A stretch of DNA of 50,147 nt from positions 1-50,147 of the forward strand of contig JAFXTU010000053.1 of the NCBI GenBank assembly GCA_017535635.1, written 5' to 3'. How positions within the stretch are numbered: position 1 is the first letter of the stretch; the number at the start of each line of letters is the position of its first letter. The notes beneath the pieces are model-generated. The model was not told the DNA's origin. It saw nothing but the letters and a program-made list of their open reading frames with translations, and ran no database searches. Below are positions 33,302 to 41,701 of this stretch, in pieces. Source of the stretch: Oscillospiraceae bacterium (GTDB lineage Bacteria > Bacillota > Clostridia > Oscillospirales > Oscillospiraceae). A program made the translations under genes and the position numbers.

Positions 33302-34377
33302 GTCCTCCCCCCTCCGATCTTAACCCAGGTGACAGAATTGCCCAACTGCCGCAGCTTTCTCGCCCGCTCCTCCAGCACCGCGCTCCAGTAGGCGGAGACG
33401 ATGAGGATATCCAGGCCCGTGATCTGGGCCTCCAGCTCCCGGTCCAGCAGGACGTGGAGGTCCAGGCTCATTTTGATCTTCAGCACCGCCAGGGCTTCCA
33501 GGACGCGGTCCAGCTGGGCCTCCGAGCAGCGGGGCGGGATGCGCAGGTCCACGCTCTCCAGCCGGCTCTCCCCGTTGGTGAGGAAGCCCACGTCGATTCC
33601 ATTGCGGACGCACCAGGCCGCCAGGGTGGCGCAGATGCGCACGCCCCCCTCCAGGAAGTCCACGTCGGCGGGCTCCATGGCCCCCATGAGGCGCTCGGAG
33701 ATCTGGCAATTCAGCACCAGCAGGGCCCTGGGGGAAACGGTATAGTCCCGCTGCTTCACCTGCAAAGAGCCGGTGCGGGCGGTGGCGCCCCAGTGGACAT
33801 CCTTCAAGGGATCTCCGCTGCGGTAATCCCGGATTCCGGTGACCAGCAGGGGGTCCGGCAGGATCCAGCGCTTCACGGTCACGTCCCCCTGCCATTTCAG
33901 GGCCGTGTCCGGCAGGTCCTCCGGCTTTAATATGGCGGGGTAAACAAAAAGCTTCGCGTCCCCCAGCACGTCGGCCCGGTCGTGGGCCACGCCGAAGAGG
34001 TCCCCCGCCACGATGGAGACGAGGGAACAGTCGTACCAGCCCCGGCGGAGGCAGGTGATCTCGTGCCGCCGGGTGATCCGGGAGTAGGAGCCCATGAAGA
34101 AAAGGCTCTTGTGGAACCGGTCCATGCTCAGGCCCATGTTCTCCTGCCGGCGGAAGCGCAGATCCCCGGAGATGCGGGACTCCACCCGCACCCAGGGGAC
34201 GGGGACGATCTTGTCGTTACTCAGGACCTCCACCAGCTCCACCTGCTCCCCCTCGAAGACCCGCTCCCGGCTGAAGTGCCGGGTGTAGCTGACCTTCCGG
34301 AGGCCGAAGCGGTTGTAGTAAATGGTCTGCAGCACCGCCAGAATGGCCACCACGACCATCATCCAGATGGGGGTCAT
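33298..34377 (-). CDS. DUF58 domain protein
   Basis: 359 residues. One N-terminal hydrophobic helix (WMMVVVAILAVLQTIYY), a beta-rich region, and the DUF58 signature YRSGDPLKDVHWGATARTG near residue 190, followed by a von Willebrand A-like fold. DUF58 proteins are encoded with MoxR ATPases, which are thought to remodel them; the client here may be the membrane protein downstream. It begins one base after the MoxR stop codon. Confidence 0.9.
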   Translation of the reverse strand: MTPIWMMVVVAILAVLQTIYYNRFGLRKVSYTRHFSRERVFEGEQVELVEVLSNDKIVPVPWVRVESRISGDLRFRRQENMGLSMDRFHKSLFFMGSYSRITRRHEITCLRRGWYDCSLVSIVAGDLFGVAHDRADVLGDAKLFVYPAILKPEDLPDTALKWQGDVTVKRWILPDPLLVTGIRDYRSGDPLKDVHWGATARTGSLQVKQRDYTVSPRALLVLNCQISERLMGAMEPADVDFLEGGVRICATLAAWCVRNGIDVGFLTNGESRLESVDLRIPPRCSEAQLDRVLEALAVLKIKMSLDLHVLLDRELEAQITGLDILIVSAYWSAVLEERARKLRQLGNSVTWVKIGGGRT

Positions 34378-34378
34378 C

Positions 34379-35350
34379 CTAGCTCTCCGTGAGGCGGGAG
34401 GCGTTTGGATCCTCCGAGGGGACGGGCACCGCCGCCGTGAGCTCCCGAATGAGCTCCTCGCTGCGCTCGGCGGCGCCGTAGCCGGAGCGGGTCACCAGCC
34501 GGTGGGCAAAGACGGGGACCGCCAGCTTCTTCACGTCGTCGGGCAGCACGAAGTCCCGCCCGTGGATGGCGGCCCAGGCCTGGGAGGCCCGGAGCATCCA
34601 GAGCATCCCCCGGGGACTGACCCCCAGGGTCACCTCCGCCGGGGCCCGGGTGGCCTCGGTGAGGGCTACGATATAGCTTCGCACCGGGTCGGACACCTGG
34701 ACCTGGGGACAGCTTGCCTGGGCTTCCAGCAGTTCCTCCCCGGCGGCGACACTGTTAAGCTCCGCCAGGGGATCGTTGCGGATGAAGCGGTCCAGAATTT
34801 CCTTCTCCCCGGCGGTGGTGGGGTAGCCGGGCCGCAGGCGCATGAGAAAACGGTCCAGCTGGGCCTCCGGCAGGGGAAAGGTGCCCCCGGTCTCCACCGG
34901 GTTCTGGGTGGCGATGACGAAGAAGGGGCGGCCCAGGGGGCGGGTGACCCCGTCCACGGTGATCTGCTTTTCCTCCATGCACTCCAGAAGGGCGCTCTGG
35001 GTCCGGGGCGTGGCCCGGTTGATCTCGTCTGCTAAAAGGACGTTGGTAAAGGCGGGACCCTCCTTGAACTCGAAGGCCACCTCCTTCTGGTTAAAGACGC
35101 TCATGCCCGTCACGTCCCCGGGGAGCAGGTCCGGGGTGAACTGGATGCGCTTCATGTCCACTCCCAGGCTTTTGGCCAGGGCCTTGGCGGTAACGGTCTT
35201 CCCCGTGCCGGGCACGTCGTCCAGGAGCACGTGGCCCCCCGCCAGAAGGGCGGTGAGCATCAGGTCCAGGTGGTCCCCGCTGCTGACGATGACGGTCTCC
35301 ACATTCTCCCGGATCCGCCCGGCCAGGGCGGCGATATCTGCAATTTCCAT
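34379..35350 (-). CDS. MoxR-family AAA+ ATPase
   Basis: 323 residues. Walker A LLDDVPGTGKTVTAKAL near 45, Walker B VLLADEINRATPRTQSALLE near 105, sensor 1 FFVIATQNPVE, and the C-terminal lid SPRGMLWMLRASQAWA. MoxR ATPases act as chaperones for partner proteins with vWA/DUF58 domains. It heads the operon MoxR-DUF58-membrane protein-ROK, from a promoter about 40 bp upstream. Confidence 0.94.
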   Translation of the reverse strand: MEIADIAALAGRIRENVETVIVSSGDHLDLMLTALLAGGHVLLDDVPGTGKTVTAKALAKSLGVDMKRIQFTPDLLPGDVTGMSVFNQKEVAFEFKEGPAFTNVLLADEINRATPRTQSALLECMEEKQITVDGVTRPLGRPFFVIATQNPVETGGTFPLPEAQLDRFLMRLRPGYPTTAGEKEILDRFIRNDPLAELNSVAAGEELLEAQASCPQVQVSDPVRSYIVALTEATRAPAEVTLGVSPRGMLWMLRASQAWAAIHGRDFVLPDDVKKLAVPVFAHRLVTRSGYGAAERSEELIRELTAAVPVPSEDPNASRLTES

Positions 35351-35389
35351 TGAGTGGCATCCTTTCTCGCTGTTTTGTTTATTTAGAAA

Positions 35390-35418
35390 ATCTTATACCC
35401 CATCCCGGCAGATTGCAA
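35390..35418 (-). promoter_or_regulatory. Sigma-A promoter of the MoxR operon
   Basis: Minus-strand TTGCAA (35418-35413), 17-nt spacer, TAAGAT (35395-35390). Confidence 0.78.
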
Positions 35419-35447
35419 TACGGAAATAGACCCGGGACGGCATCGGA

Positions 35448-36170
35448 TCAGGTGATGACGAAGCCCCCGTTGAGGCCGATGACCTGCCCGGTCATGAACC
35501 GGGCCTTCTCCGAGGCCAGGTAAGCCACCAGCTCCGCCACGTCCTCCGGCTCCCCCAGCCTCTCCAGGGGGGTCTCCAGCCGCAGGTTCTCCAGATCCTC
35601 CGCGGTAAAGTCCTTCAGCATGGGGGTGCGCACCACCCCGGGGGCCACGCAGTTCACCCGGATGCCGGAGGGGGCCAGCTCCTTGGCCAGGGCCTTGGTG
35701 AGGCCGCCCAGCCCCGCCTTGGAGGCGCTGTAGGCCGCTTCACAGGAGGCCCCCACCTGCCCCCACATGGAGGAAATGACGACGATGCTCCCCCGCTTGC
35801 GGCGGACCATCCCCTTCACCGCCTCCCGGCAGCAGAGGAAGGCTCCGTCCAGGTTCACCGCCATCAGCTCCCGCCAGTCCTCATAGCTGAGGTCGGTGAT
35901 GAGGCCGTAGCGGGGGATGCCCGCGTTGTTCACAAAGACCTCCACCTCCCCGGCGGCGGCAAACATTCTTTCCACGTCCTCGGGCCTGGACACGTCGGCG
36001 TAGACGGCAAAGCCCCCCAGCTCCTTCGCCAGGGCCTCCGCCTTCTCTTTGGAGCGGAAGTAGCCCACCCCCACGGTATAGCCCTCCCGGGCCAGACTGC
36101 GGCACACCGCCGTTCCGATGCCCCCGGCCCCGCCGGTGACGAGAGCAACGTTCTTCATAGCGTTCTCCAT
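35448..36170 (-). CDS. Short-chain dehydrogenase/reductase (FabG-like)
   Basis: 240 residues. Cofactor loop TGGAGGIG, NNAG near 90, catalytic Ser in VVISSMWG and YSASK (Tyr-x-x-x-Lys), and C-terminal NGGFVIT: a complete classical SDR. It resembles 3-oxoacyl-ACP reductase but stands alone, away from any fatty-acid cluster, so the substrate is open. Two starts are possible: ATG 36170, or ATG 36158 with GGAG six bases upstream; the second gives the more typical MKNVALVTGG start. Confidence 0.9.
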   Translation of the reverse strand: MENAMKNVALVTGGAGGIGTAVCRSLAREGYTVGVGYFRSKEKAEALAKELGGFAVYADVSRPEDVERMFAAAGEVEVFVNNAGIPRYGLITDLSYEDWRELMAVNLDGAFLCCREAVKGMVRRKRGSIVVISSMWGQVGASCEAAYSASKAGLGGLTKALAKELAPSGIRVNCVAPGVVRTPMLKDFTAEDLENLRLETPLERLGEPEDVAELVAYLASEKARFMTGQVIGLNGGFVIT

Positions 36171-36214
36171 GTTCTGTCATTCCCCCTCTGCGGATGGTGG
36201 AAAACACCGGGGTC

Positions 36215-36243
36215 ATTATAGCATCCCCCCTCCCGACTTACAA
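36215..36243 (-). promoter_or_regulatory. Sigma-A promoter of the SDR gene
   Basis: Minus-strand TTGTAA (36243-36238), 17-nt spacer, TATAAT (36220-36215). Confidence 0.83.
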
Positions 36244-36251
36244 CAAACTCC

Positions 36252-36280
36252 TTGCGCCCCGGCGGAAAGGCTGATAGGAT
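36252..36280 (+). promoter_or_regulatory. Sigma-A promoter of the Cys-rich protein / CCA-Nudix operon
   Basis: TTGCGC (36252-36257), 17-nt spacer, TAGGAT (36275-36280). Transcription would start near 36287, only about 12 nt before the ATG. It lies back to back with the SDR promoter, -35 boxes 9 bp apart. Confidence 0.7.
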
Positions 36281-36298
36281 AGGGGCGAGGTGAATCAG

Positions 36299-36580
36299 AT
36301 GGACGACTGGCACGGCAAACACTACGCCTTTTTTCAGAACCGGGAATGCGAATGCTTCCCCTGCCACGCTTCGGTGAAGGAGGAGGACTTCAACTGCCTC
36401 TTCTGCTACTGTCCCCTCTACGCTCTGGGGGACAAGTGCAAGGGGAACTGCCGCTACACGGAGAGCGGGGTCAAGGACTGCTCCCAGTGCCCCTTCCCCC
36501 ATAGGCGGGAGAGCTACGGGGCCATCATGGACCGCTTTCAGGAGGTGGCCAAGCTGGCCGCCCGGAAGGACGGGGAATGA
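36299..36580 (+). CDS. Cysteine-rich small domain protein (PF04071-like)
   Basis: 93 residues with eleven cysteines. CECFPCH, CLFCYCPLY, CKGNC and CSQCPFPH are the layout of the Cysteine-rich small domain family, which probably binds metal (zinc or iron-sulfur). Its function is not established; in some genomes it is fused to or near cobalamin genes, which is not seen here. The start is ATG 36299, five bases after GAGGTGA, and not the GTG at 36290. The stop overlaps the CCA-Nudix start in ATGA, so translation of the two is coupled. Confidence 0.85.
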   Translation: MDDWHGKHYAFFQNRECECFPCHASVKEEDFNCLFCYCPLYALGDKCKGNCRYTESGVKDCSQCPFPHRRESYGAIMDRFQEVAKLAARKDGE

Positions 36581-38151
36581 TCTCCCCTCCCCGGGACGTT
36601 CAGGCCATTCTGCTCAGGCTCCGCCGCGCAGGATATGAGGCCTTCCCCGTGGGGGGCTGCGTCCGGGACAGTCTGCTGGGAAAGGTCCCCCAGGATTGGG
36701 ATATCGCCACCTCGGCGAGGCCGGAGGCGGTGATGGCCCTCTTCGGCAAAAGCTACACCCTCCCCACGGGACTCAGGCACGGCACCGTTACGGTGCGCTC
36801 CGGCGGCTCCAGCGCCGAGGTGACCACCTACCGGGTGGAGGGGGCCTATTCGGACCACCGGCGGCCCGACGGGGTGGAGTTCGTCTCCTCCCTGGCCCGG
36901 GACCTGGGGCGGCGGGACTTCACGGTGAACGCCATGGCCCTGGGAGAAGAGGGAAAGGTGATCGACCTTTTCTCCGGGCAGGAGGACCTGAACAACAGGC
37001 TCATCCGCTGCGTGGGGGACCCGGAAGAGCGCTTCCGGGAGGACGCCCTGCGCATCCTCCGGGCCCTGCGCTTCGCCGCCCGGCTGGGCTTTTCCATTGA
37101 GGAGGGGACCGCCGTGGCCATGCTGCGATGCCGGGAGGGGCTTATCACGCTCAGCGCCGAGCGGGTCCAGACCGAGCTCCAGGGGCTTCTCACCGCGCCG
37201 GGGCCGGGGGTTCTCCTCCGGGATTTTGCCCCGGTGCTGCAAACGGTCCTGCCGGAGCTGACCGCCGAAGAAATCCGCGCCGCCGGGGAGGGGATCGACT
37301 CTGCTCCGGCGGACTTCGCCCTGCGCTCTTCGCTGCTGTTCCGTACAGCCTCCGGGGAGGCCCTGTCCAAGACACTCCATCGTCTTCGCTTTGACCGGGC
37401 CACGGAAAAGCGGGTCCTGGCCTTTCATCGGGCGCTTCGCGCTCCCCTGCCGGAGACCCGGGCCGGACTGTTGCCCCTGCTGAAGGAAATAAGCTGGGAG
37501 GACGCCTCCCTCCTGGCCGCCCTCCCCGGGAATGGGGGCTTTGCGGCCCTGCTCCGGGAGGCAAAGGCCGCCGGTCTCCCCCGCTCGGTGCGGGAGCTGG
37601 CCCTGGGTGGGGACGATCTGCTGGCCCTGGGCGCAGAACCGGGAAAGCCCCTGGGGGAGCTGCTGGAAGCCCTGCTCCGGGACGTATGGACCCGAGAGGC
37701 GGAAAACCGGCGTCCTTCCCTGCTGGACCGGGCGGAGCGGCATTTGCGAAGCCGGATCGACTCCTGCGGAGCGGTGGTCTTCCGGGAGGGAGAGACCGGA
37801 CCGGAGGTGCTGATGATCCTCCATCGCCGGGGCTGGGGCTTCCCCAAGGGCCACCGGAAGCCGGGGGAAACGGAGGAAGCCTGCGCCCGAAGGGAAACGG
37901 AGGAGGAGACAGGGATCACCGCCGCCATCGACCCCCGCTTCCGGCGGGAGACGGTGTCGGAGCGCCGGGGGGACCGGAGGAAGGTCATCTTCCTCCTGGG
38001 CCGTTACGTCTCCGGCGAGCCGCAGCCCCAGCCGGGGGAGACCCGGGACGTGGGCTGGTTCCCGGCGGCCGAGGCGGCGGAGGCGGTCTATTACCCCGGC
38101 GACCGGGCCATCTTTGAGGAGGCCTGGGCCTGCTACCTGGAATACAGATAG
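36577..38151 (+). CDS. CCA tRNA nucleotidyltransferase fused to a Nudix hydrolase
   Basis: 524 residues. Residues 1-385 are a class II CCA-adding enzyme: PVGGCVRDSLLG, the metal pair Asp40/Asp42 in QDWDIAT, RRDFTVNAMA (113-121), and EDALRILRALRFAARLGF with the RNA-binding head. Residues 395-524 are a Nudix domain with box Gly425-Ile447 (GHRKPGE, RETEEETGI), preceded by WGFPKGH as in Ap4A-hydrolase-type (NUDT2-like) enzymes. The first half should add or repair the tRNA 3' CCA end; the second may clear dinucleoside polyphosphates. The fusion is one continuous frame with no sign of frameshift. Confidence 0.93.
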   Translation: MISPPRDVQAILLRLRRAGYEAFPVGGCVRDSLLGKVPQDWDIATSARPEAVMALFGKSYTLPTGLRHGTVTVRSGGSSAEVTTYRVEGAYSDHRRPDGVEFVSSLARDLGRRDFTVNAMALGEEGKVIDLFSGQEDLNNRLIRCVGDPEERFREDALRILRALRFAARLGFSIEEGTAVAMLRCREGLITLSAERVQTELQGLLTAPGPGVLLRDFAPVLQTVLPELTAEEIRAAGEGIDSAPADFALRSSLLFRTASGEALSKTLHRLRFDRATEKRVLAFHRALRAPLPETRAGLLPLLKEISWEDASLLAALPGNGGFAALLREAKAAGLPRSVRELALGGDDLLALGAEPGKPLGELLEALLRDVWTREAENRRPSLLDRAERHLRSRIDSCGAVVFREGETGPEVLMILHRRGWGFPKGHRKPGETEEACARRETEEETGITAAIDPRFRRETVSERRGDRRKVIFLLGRYVSGEPQPQPGETRDVGWFPAAEAAEAVYYPGDRAIFEEAWACYLEYR

Positions 38152-38158
38152 ATAAAAC

Positions 38159-38189
38159 GATCCCCGGCGCGTTTTTCGCGCCGGGGATC
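38159..38189. terminator. Hairpin between convergent CCA-Nudix and ackA genes
   Basis: Perfect 13-bp arms (GATCCCCGGCGCG) around TTTTT. On the minus strand it is followed by GTTTTATC, on the plus strand by AGGGAAAAG, so it works better for ackA. Confidence 0.75.
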
Positions 38190-38206
38190 AGGGAAAAGCG
38201 GAAGGA

Positions 38207-39412
38207 TCACTTCGCCGCCGTCACCAGCTCCAGGGTATCCCGGGCGATGACCAGCTCTTCGTTGGTGGGGATCATGAAGACCTTGACCTTGGCGCCCTCG
38301 GGGCTGAGCTCGGCCTCCTGGGCCCGGACGTTGTTCCGCGCCGGGTCGATCTCGATGCCCATGAACTCCAGGCCCTCCACCATCCTCTGGCGCACGTCCC
38401 CGTCGTTCTCGCCCACGCCGGCGGTGAAGACCACGCAGTCCACCCCGCCCATGGCGGCGGCGTAGGAGGCGATGAGCTTCCGGCCCTGGTAGACGAAAAC
38501 GCCCCGGGCCATGGCGCAGCGGTCGTTGCCCTCCTCCATGCCCTTCTCCAGGTCCCGGAAGTCGCTGGAGAGGCCGGAGAGGCCCAGCATGCCGGACTTC
38601 TTGTTCAGCACGTTGGTCATCTCATGGATGTCCATGCCGGTCTTGTCCATGACGTATTCCAGGATCGCCGGGTCGATGGAGCCGGAGCGGGTGCCCATGG
38701 GGATGCCCTCCAGTGGGGTGATGCCCATGCTGGTATCCACGCATTTGCCGCCCTTCACCGCGGCGAAGGAGGAGCCGTTGCCCAGGTGGCAGGTGATGAC
38801 CTTGAAGTCCGGGTCCCCTTCTCTGCCGCAGAGCCGGGCCGCCTCGGCGGAGACGTAGCGGTGGCTTGAGCCGTGGAAGCCGTAGCGGCGGACCATGTAC
38901 TTGGTGTAATACTCATAGGGCAGGGCGTAGAGATAGGCCCGCCTGGGCATGGTCTGATGGAAGGCGGTGTCGAAAACGGCCACCTGGGGCACGCCGGGCA
39001 TGGCCTTCTCGCAGGCCTCGATGCCGGCCAGGTTGGCGGGGTTGTGGAGGGGACCCAGGGGGATGACCTCCCGGATGCCGGCCTTCACGGTCTCATCCAC
39101 GATGGTGGAGGCGGTGAACTTCTCGCCGCCGTGGAGGACCCGATGGCCCACAGCGCCGATCTCGTCCATGTGGCTGACCACGCCGATCTCCGGATCGGTG
39201 AGGGCCTGGAACACCAGGCGGATGGCGTCCCCATGGTCCTTCATGTCCTGCCGGTATTCCTTCTTCCGCCCGTCGGCGTGCTTGTGGGTCATGAAGGAAT
39301 CGGCGATGCCGATGCGCTCGCAGCCGCCCTTGCACAGGACCTTCTCGTGGTCCATGTCGAATACCTGGTATTTCAGGGACGAGCTGCCCGCGTTAATGAC
39401 CAGAATTTTCAT
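38207..39412 (-). CDS. ackA: Acetate kinase
   Basis: 401 residues. It starts MKILVINAGSSSLKYQVFD; further signatures are VGHRVLHGGEKFT, VFDTAFHQTMP, YGFHGSSHRYVS, CHLGNGSSFAAV and FTAGVGEND. It makes acetate and ATP from acetyl phosphate, the last step of fermentative energy conservation. No pta is adjacent. The start ATG 39412 has CAGGAG upstream. Divergent from tmcAL, a common neighbour in Firmicutes. Confidence 0.98.
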   Translation of the reverse strand: MKILVINAGSSSLKYQVFDMDHEKVLCKGGCERIGIADSFMTHKHADGRKKEYRQDMKDHGDAIRLVFQALTDPEIGVVSHMDEIGAVGHRVLHGGEKFTASTIVDETVKAGIREVIPLGPLHNPANLAGIEACEKAMPGVPQVAVFDTAFHQTMPRRAYLYALPYEYYTKYMVRRYGFHGSSHRYVSAEAARLCGREGDPDFKVITCHLGNGSSFAAVKGGKCVDTSMGITPLEGIPMGTRSGSIDPAILEYVMDKTGMDIHEMTNVLNKKSGMLGLSGLSSDFRDLEKGMEEGNDRCAMARGVFVYQGRKLIASYAAAMGGVDCVVFTAGVGENDGDVRQRMVEGLEFMGIEIDPARNNVRAQEAELSPEGAKVKVFMIPTNEELVIARDTLELVTAAK

Positions 39413-39459
39413 TTTGCTCCTGCTTCCTTTCTCCTGTTCGCTGATTTTCATGTTTTTTC

Positions 39460-39488
39460 ATTGTATACCTCTTTTTTCAATTATACAA
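39460..39488 (-). promoter_or_regulatory. Sigma-A promoter of ackA
   Basis: Minus-strand TTGTAT (39488-39483), 17-nt spacer, TACAAT (39465-39460). The same 30 bp also carries a plus-strand promoter. Confidence 0.75.
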
Positions 39489-39489
39489 C
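39461..39489 (+). promoter_or_regulatory. Candidate promoter of tmcAL, overlapping the ackA promoter
   Basis: TTGTAT (39461-39466), 17-nt spacer, TACAAC (39484-39489). It would start near 39496, leaving about 12 nt before the ATG with GGGAG at the very 5' end. Confidence 0.5.
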
Positions 39490-39507
39490 CGTTTTGGGAG
39501 ATTTTTC

Positions 39508-40641
39508 ATGAAAACCATCGGGATCATCGCGGAATACAACCCTTTCCACCGGGGGCATGAGGCCCAGCTGCGGCTTCTTCGGGAGCGGTATGGCTCCGAC
39601 TGCGCCCTGGTGATCGCCCTGGGGGGCTGCTTCACCCAGCGGGGGGAGGCGGCGGTCTTTGCGAAGTACGCCCGGGCCGAGGCGGCGGTGCGCTGCGGGG
39701 CGGACCTGGTGCTGGAAGTATCCCTGCCCTGGGCCGTCTCCTCGGCGGAGGGCTTCGCCAGGGGCGGCGTGGCGGTCCTGCGGGGGCTGGGGAGCGTGGA
39801 AGCTCTGGCCTTCGGCAGCGAGGGCGGGGACCTGGGGCGGCTCCGGAGCATCGCGGCCCTCACGGGAGATGCGGGCTTTGATCCGCTGCTGCGGGAGGCG
39901 CTTTCCTCCGGGGAGGGCTACGCCAGAGCCCGGCAGAAGGCCCTGGAAGCCCTGGCCGGAGAGGCTCTTCCGGAGCTGAGGCAGCGGAACGACATTCTGG
40001 GAGTGGAGTACCTCCGGGCCCTGGAAGCCCAGGGAGGCGGCATGGAGCCGCTCATTCTGCCCCGCTTCGGGGAATTTCCTCCCGCGTCGGCGCTGCGGCA
40101 GATGCCGGACTTCCTCTCGGCGCTGCCGGAGGCGGCGGCGGAGGTCTTCCGCCGGGAGACGGCCCTGGGGCGGCGCCCGGAGCCGGAAAAGCTGGACGCG
40201 GCCATTCTGGCGAGACTGCGGAGCATGAGCGAGGAGGAGCTTCGCGCCCTCCCCGGCGCCGCCGAGGGACTGGAGCGAAGACTCCGCCGCGCGGCGGTGG
40301 AAGCCGGAACGGCGGAGGAGCTGGTAAAACTGGTCACCACGAAGCGATACCCCGCCGCGAGAATCCGGCGGATGGTCCTGGCGGCCCTGCTGGGCATCCC
40401 GGCGGGACTGGAAAAGACCTTGCCCTCCTATCTCCGGGTCCTGGGGCTGAACGGCCGGGGCGCGGCGCTGCTCCGGGCCTCCTCCCCCTCTCTCCCGGTG
40501 ATCACCAAGCCCGCCGGGGGGCAAGGGGAGGTCTTTGAGCTGGAAGCCCGGGCCTGCGGCATCTACGCCCTCTCCTTCCCGGAGCCGGGGCAGCGCCGGG
40601 GGGACCTGGACCGGAGGGCTACGCCCTTTGTGCTGAAATGA
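39508..40641 (+). CDS. tmcAL: tRNA(Met) cytidine acetate ligase
   Basis: 377 residues. It begins IGIIAEYNPFHRGHEAQL, a nucleotidyltransferase HxGH motif in the TmcAL (YlbM) context; GGCFTQRGEAAVFAKY, LPWAVSSAEGFARGGV and RQRNDILGVEYL are family signatures. In Bacillus it makes N4-acetylcytidine at the wobble position of elongator tRNA-Met using acetate and ATP. It sits next to ackA, which handles the same acetate pool. GGGAG lies seven bases before the ATG. Confidence 0.94.
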   Translation: MKTIGIIAEYNPFHRGHEAQLRLLRERYGSDCALVIALGGCFTQRGEAAVFAKYARAEAAVRCGADLVLEVSLPWAVSSAEGFARGGVAVLRGLGSVEALAFGSEGGDLGRLRSIAALTGDAGFDPLLREALSSGEGYARARQKALEALAGEALPELRQRNDILGVEYLRALEAQGGGMEPLILPRFGEFPPASALRQMPDFLSALPEAAAEVFRRETALGRRPEPEKLDAAILARLRSMSEEELRALPGAAEGLERRLRRAAVEAGTAEELVKLVTTKRYPAARIRRMVLAALLGIPAGLEKTLPSYLRVLGLNGRGAALLRASSPSLPVITKPAGGQGEVFELEARACGIYALSFPEPGQRRGDLDRRATPFVLK

Positions 40642-40654
40642 AGCTGTAGAACTG

Positions 40655-40704
40655 CGATCCCCGGCGGACTGCCCAGGCAGCCCGCCGGGGATCGTTTCGG
40701 TTTT
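40655..40704. terminator. Bidirectional terminator between tmcAL and the XRE-repeat gene
   Basis: Arms CGATCCCCGGCGG (40655-40667) and CCGCCGGGGATCG (40682-40694), followed by TTTCGGTTTT on the plus strand. Confidence 0.8.
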
Positions 40705-40705
40705 A

Positions 40706-41695
40706 TCACGCCTCCCCAGCCCTGGCAAGCAGGGCAAGGAACTCCGGCGTCTCCCGAAGGGAAGCGAAAGCCTCCCCTTCCAGGGCCTCCAGGCCCCAGC
40801 GCCGCCGCTCTTCCGCGCTGCCCGCCTCCAGGGTGGGGAGCAGAAAGGGCTCCTCTTCCGTCGGGCCGGATCCCTCCCCGCGAACGCGGTCCATGAGGGC
40901 GCCCAGCTCCCGAAGGGCGGCGGCCCGGTCCCCTTTTTCGCAAAGCAGGGCCGCCCTCTGCCGGTGTAGCTCCAGCCAATAAAAGATAAGCTGACCATCC
41001 TCCCCCGCGGAGGCCAGGATGGCCTCCGCCATGTCCTGGGCTTTGGGGCTTCCGTCGTCGAGCAGAAGGTTCAGCAGCTCGAAAACGCTGCGGGTGACGG
41101 TCTCCCGCAGGGCCTTCTCCCTTGCTCTTCCCATTTGCAGGATCAGCCGCAGCTTTTCCCGATTGGGCAGACGCTCCGCCAGGGCCTCCGCCTCCCGCCG
41201 CCGGTCCAGCGCCAGCAGGGTACAGACCAGCGCGGTCCCGGCCTCCTCATCGCCCGGATGGTCCCGGAGCAGGGAGGCCAGATGCCCTTCCGAGAGCCGC
41301 AGCAGCCGCTCCCGCTCCGCCGGGTCTCCGGTGAGCGCCGCCGTCTGGTACTCTTCATTCCCCTGCCGGAAGCGCCATTCCCGGTCCTCCGGCAGCTCCC
41401 GCAGGGCAGCCTCCGCCACGGCCAGCAGGGCAAAGTGGTCCCTGCCCTTCCAGGCCGTGCGCCACCGCGCCTCCCATTCCTCCCGGAGGACGGGGCTCAT
41501 GAGCAGCTCGTCGGTGCTGACCCTCAGGAGCCGGGCCAAAGGGACCAGCACCCCGGTCTCCGGGAGATTCGAGGCCAGCTCCCACTTGCTCACCGCCTGG
41601 GCGGAGACCCCCAGCCGAGAAGCCAGCTCCTCCTGGGAGAGCCCTGCCCTGCGCCGGAGCTCCCGCAGCCTTCGCGCAAAGTCTTCCTTATCCAT
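40706..41695 (-). CDS. XRE-family regulator with helical-repeat (TPR-like) C-terminus
   Basis: 329 residues. Residues 8-62 form an XRE helix-turn-helix (LRRRAGLSQEELASRLGVSA, then VSKWELASNLPETGVLVPLA). The rest is almost wholly alpha-helical, with Leu/Ala/Glu-rich pairs of helices (ALLAVAEAALRELPED, GTALVCTLLALDRRREAEAL), the texture of TPR repeats used to sense peptides or proteins. No membrane segment. Its promoter lies within a 20-bp inverted repeat, so autoregulation is likely. The start ATG 41695 has AGGAAAGGA upstream. The regulon is unknown. Confidence 0.85.
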   Translation of the reverse strand: MDKEDFARRLRELRRRAGLSQEELASRLGVSAQAVSKWELASNLPETGVLVPLARLLRVSTDELLMSPVLREEWEARWRTAWKGRDHFALLAVAEAALRELPEDREWRFRQGNEEYQTAALTGDPAERERLLRLSEGHLASLLRDHPGDEEAGTALVCTLLALDRRREAEALAERLPNREKLRLILQMGRAREKALRETVTRSVFELLNLLLDDGSPKAQDMAEAILASAGEDGQLIFYWLELHRQRAALLCEKGDRAAALRELGALMDRVRGEGSGPTEEEPFLLPTLEAGSAEERRRWGLEALEGEAFASLRETPEFLALLARAGEA

Positions 41696-41701
41696 ACAAA
41701 C

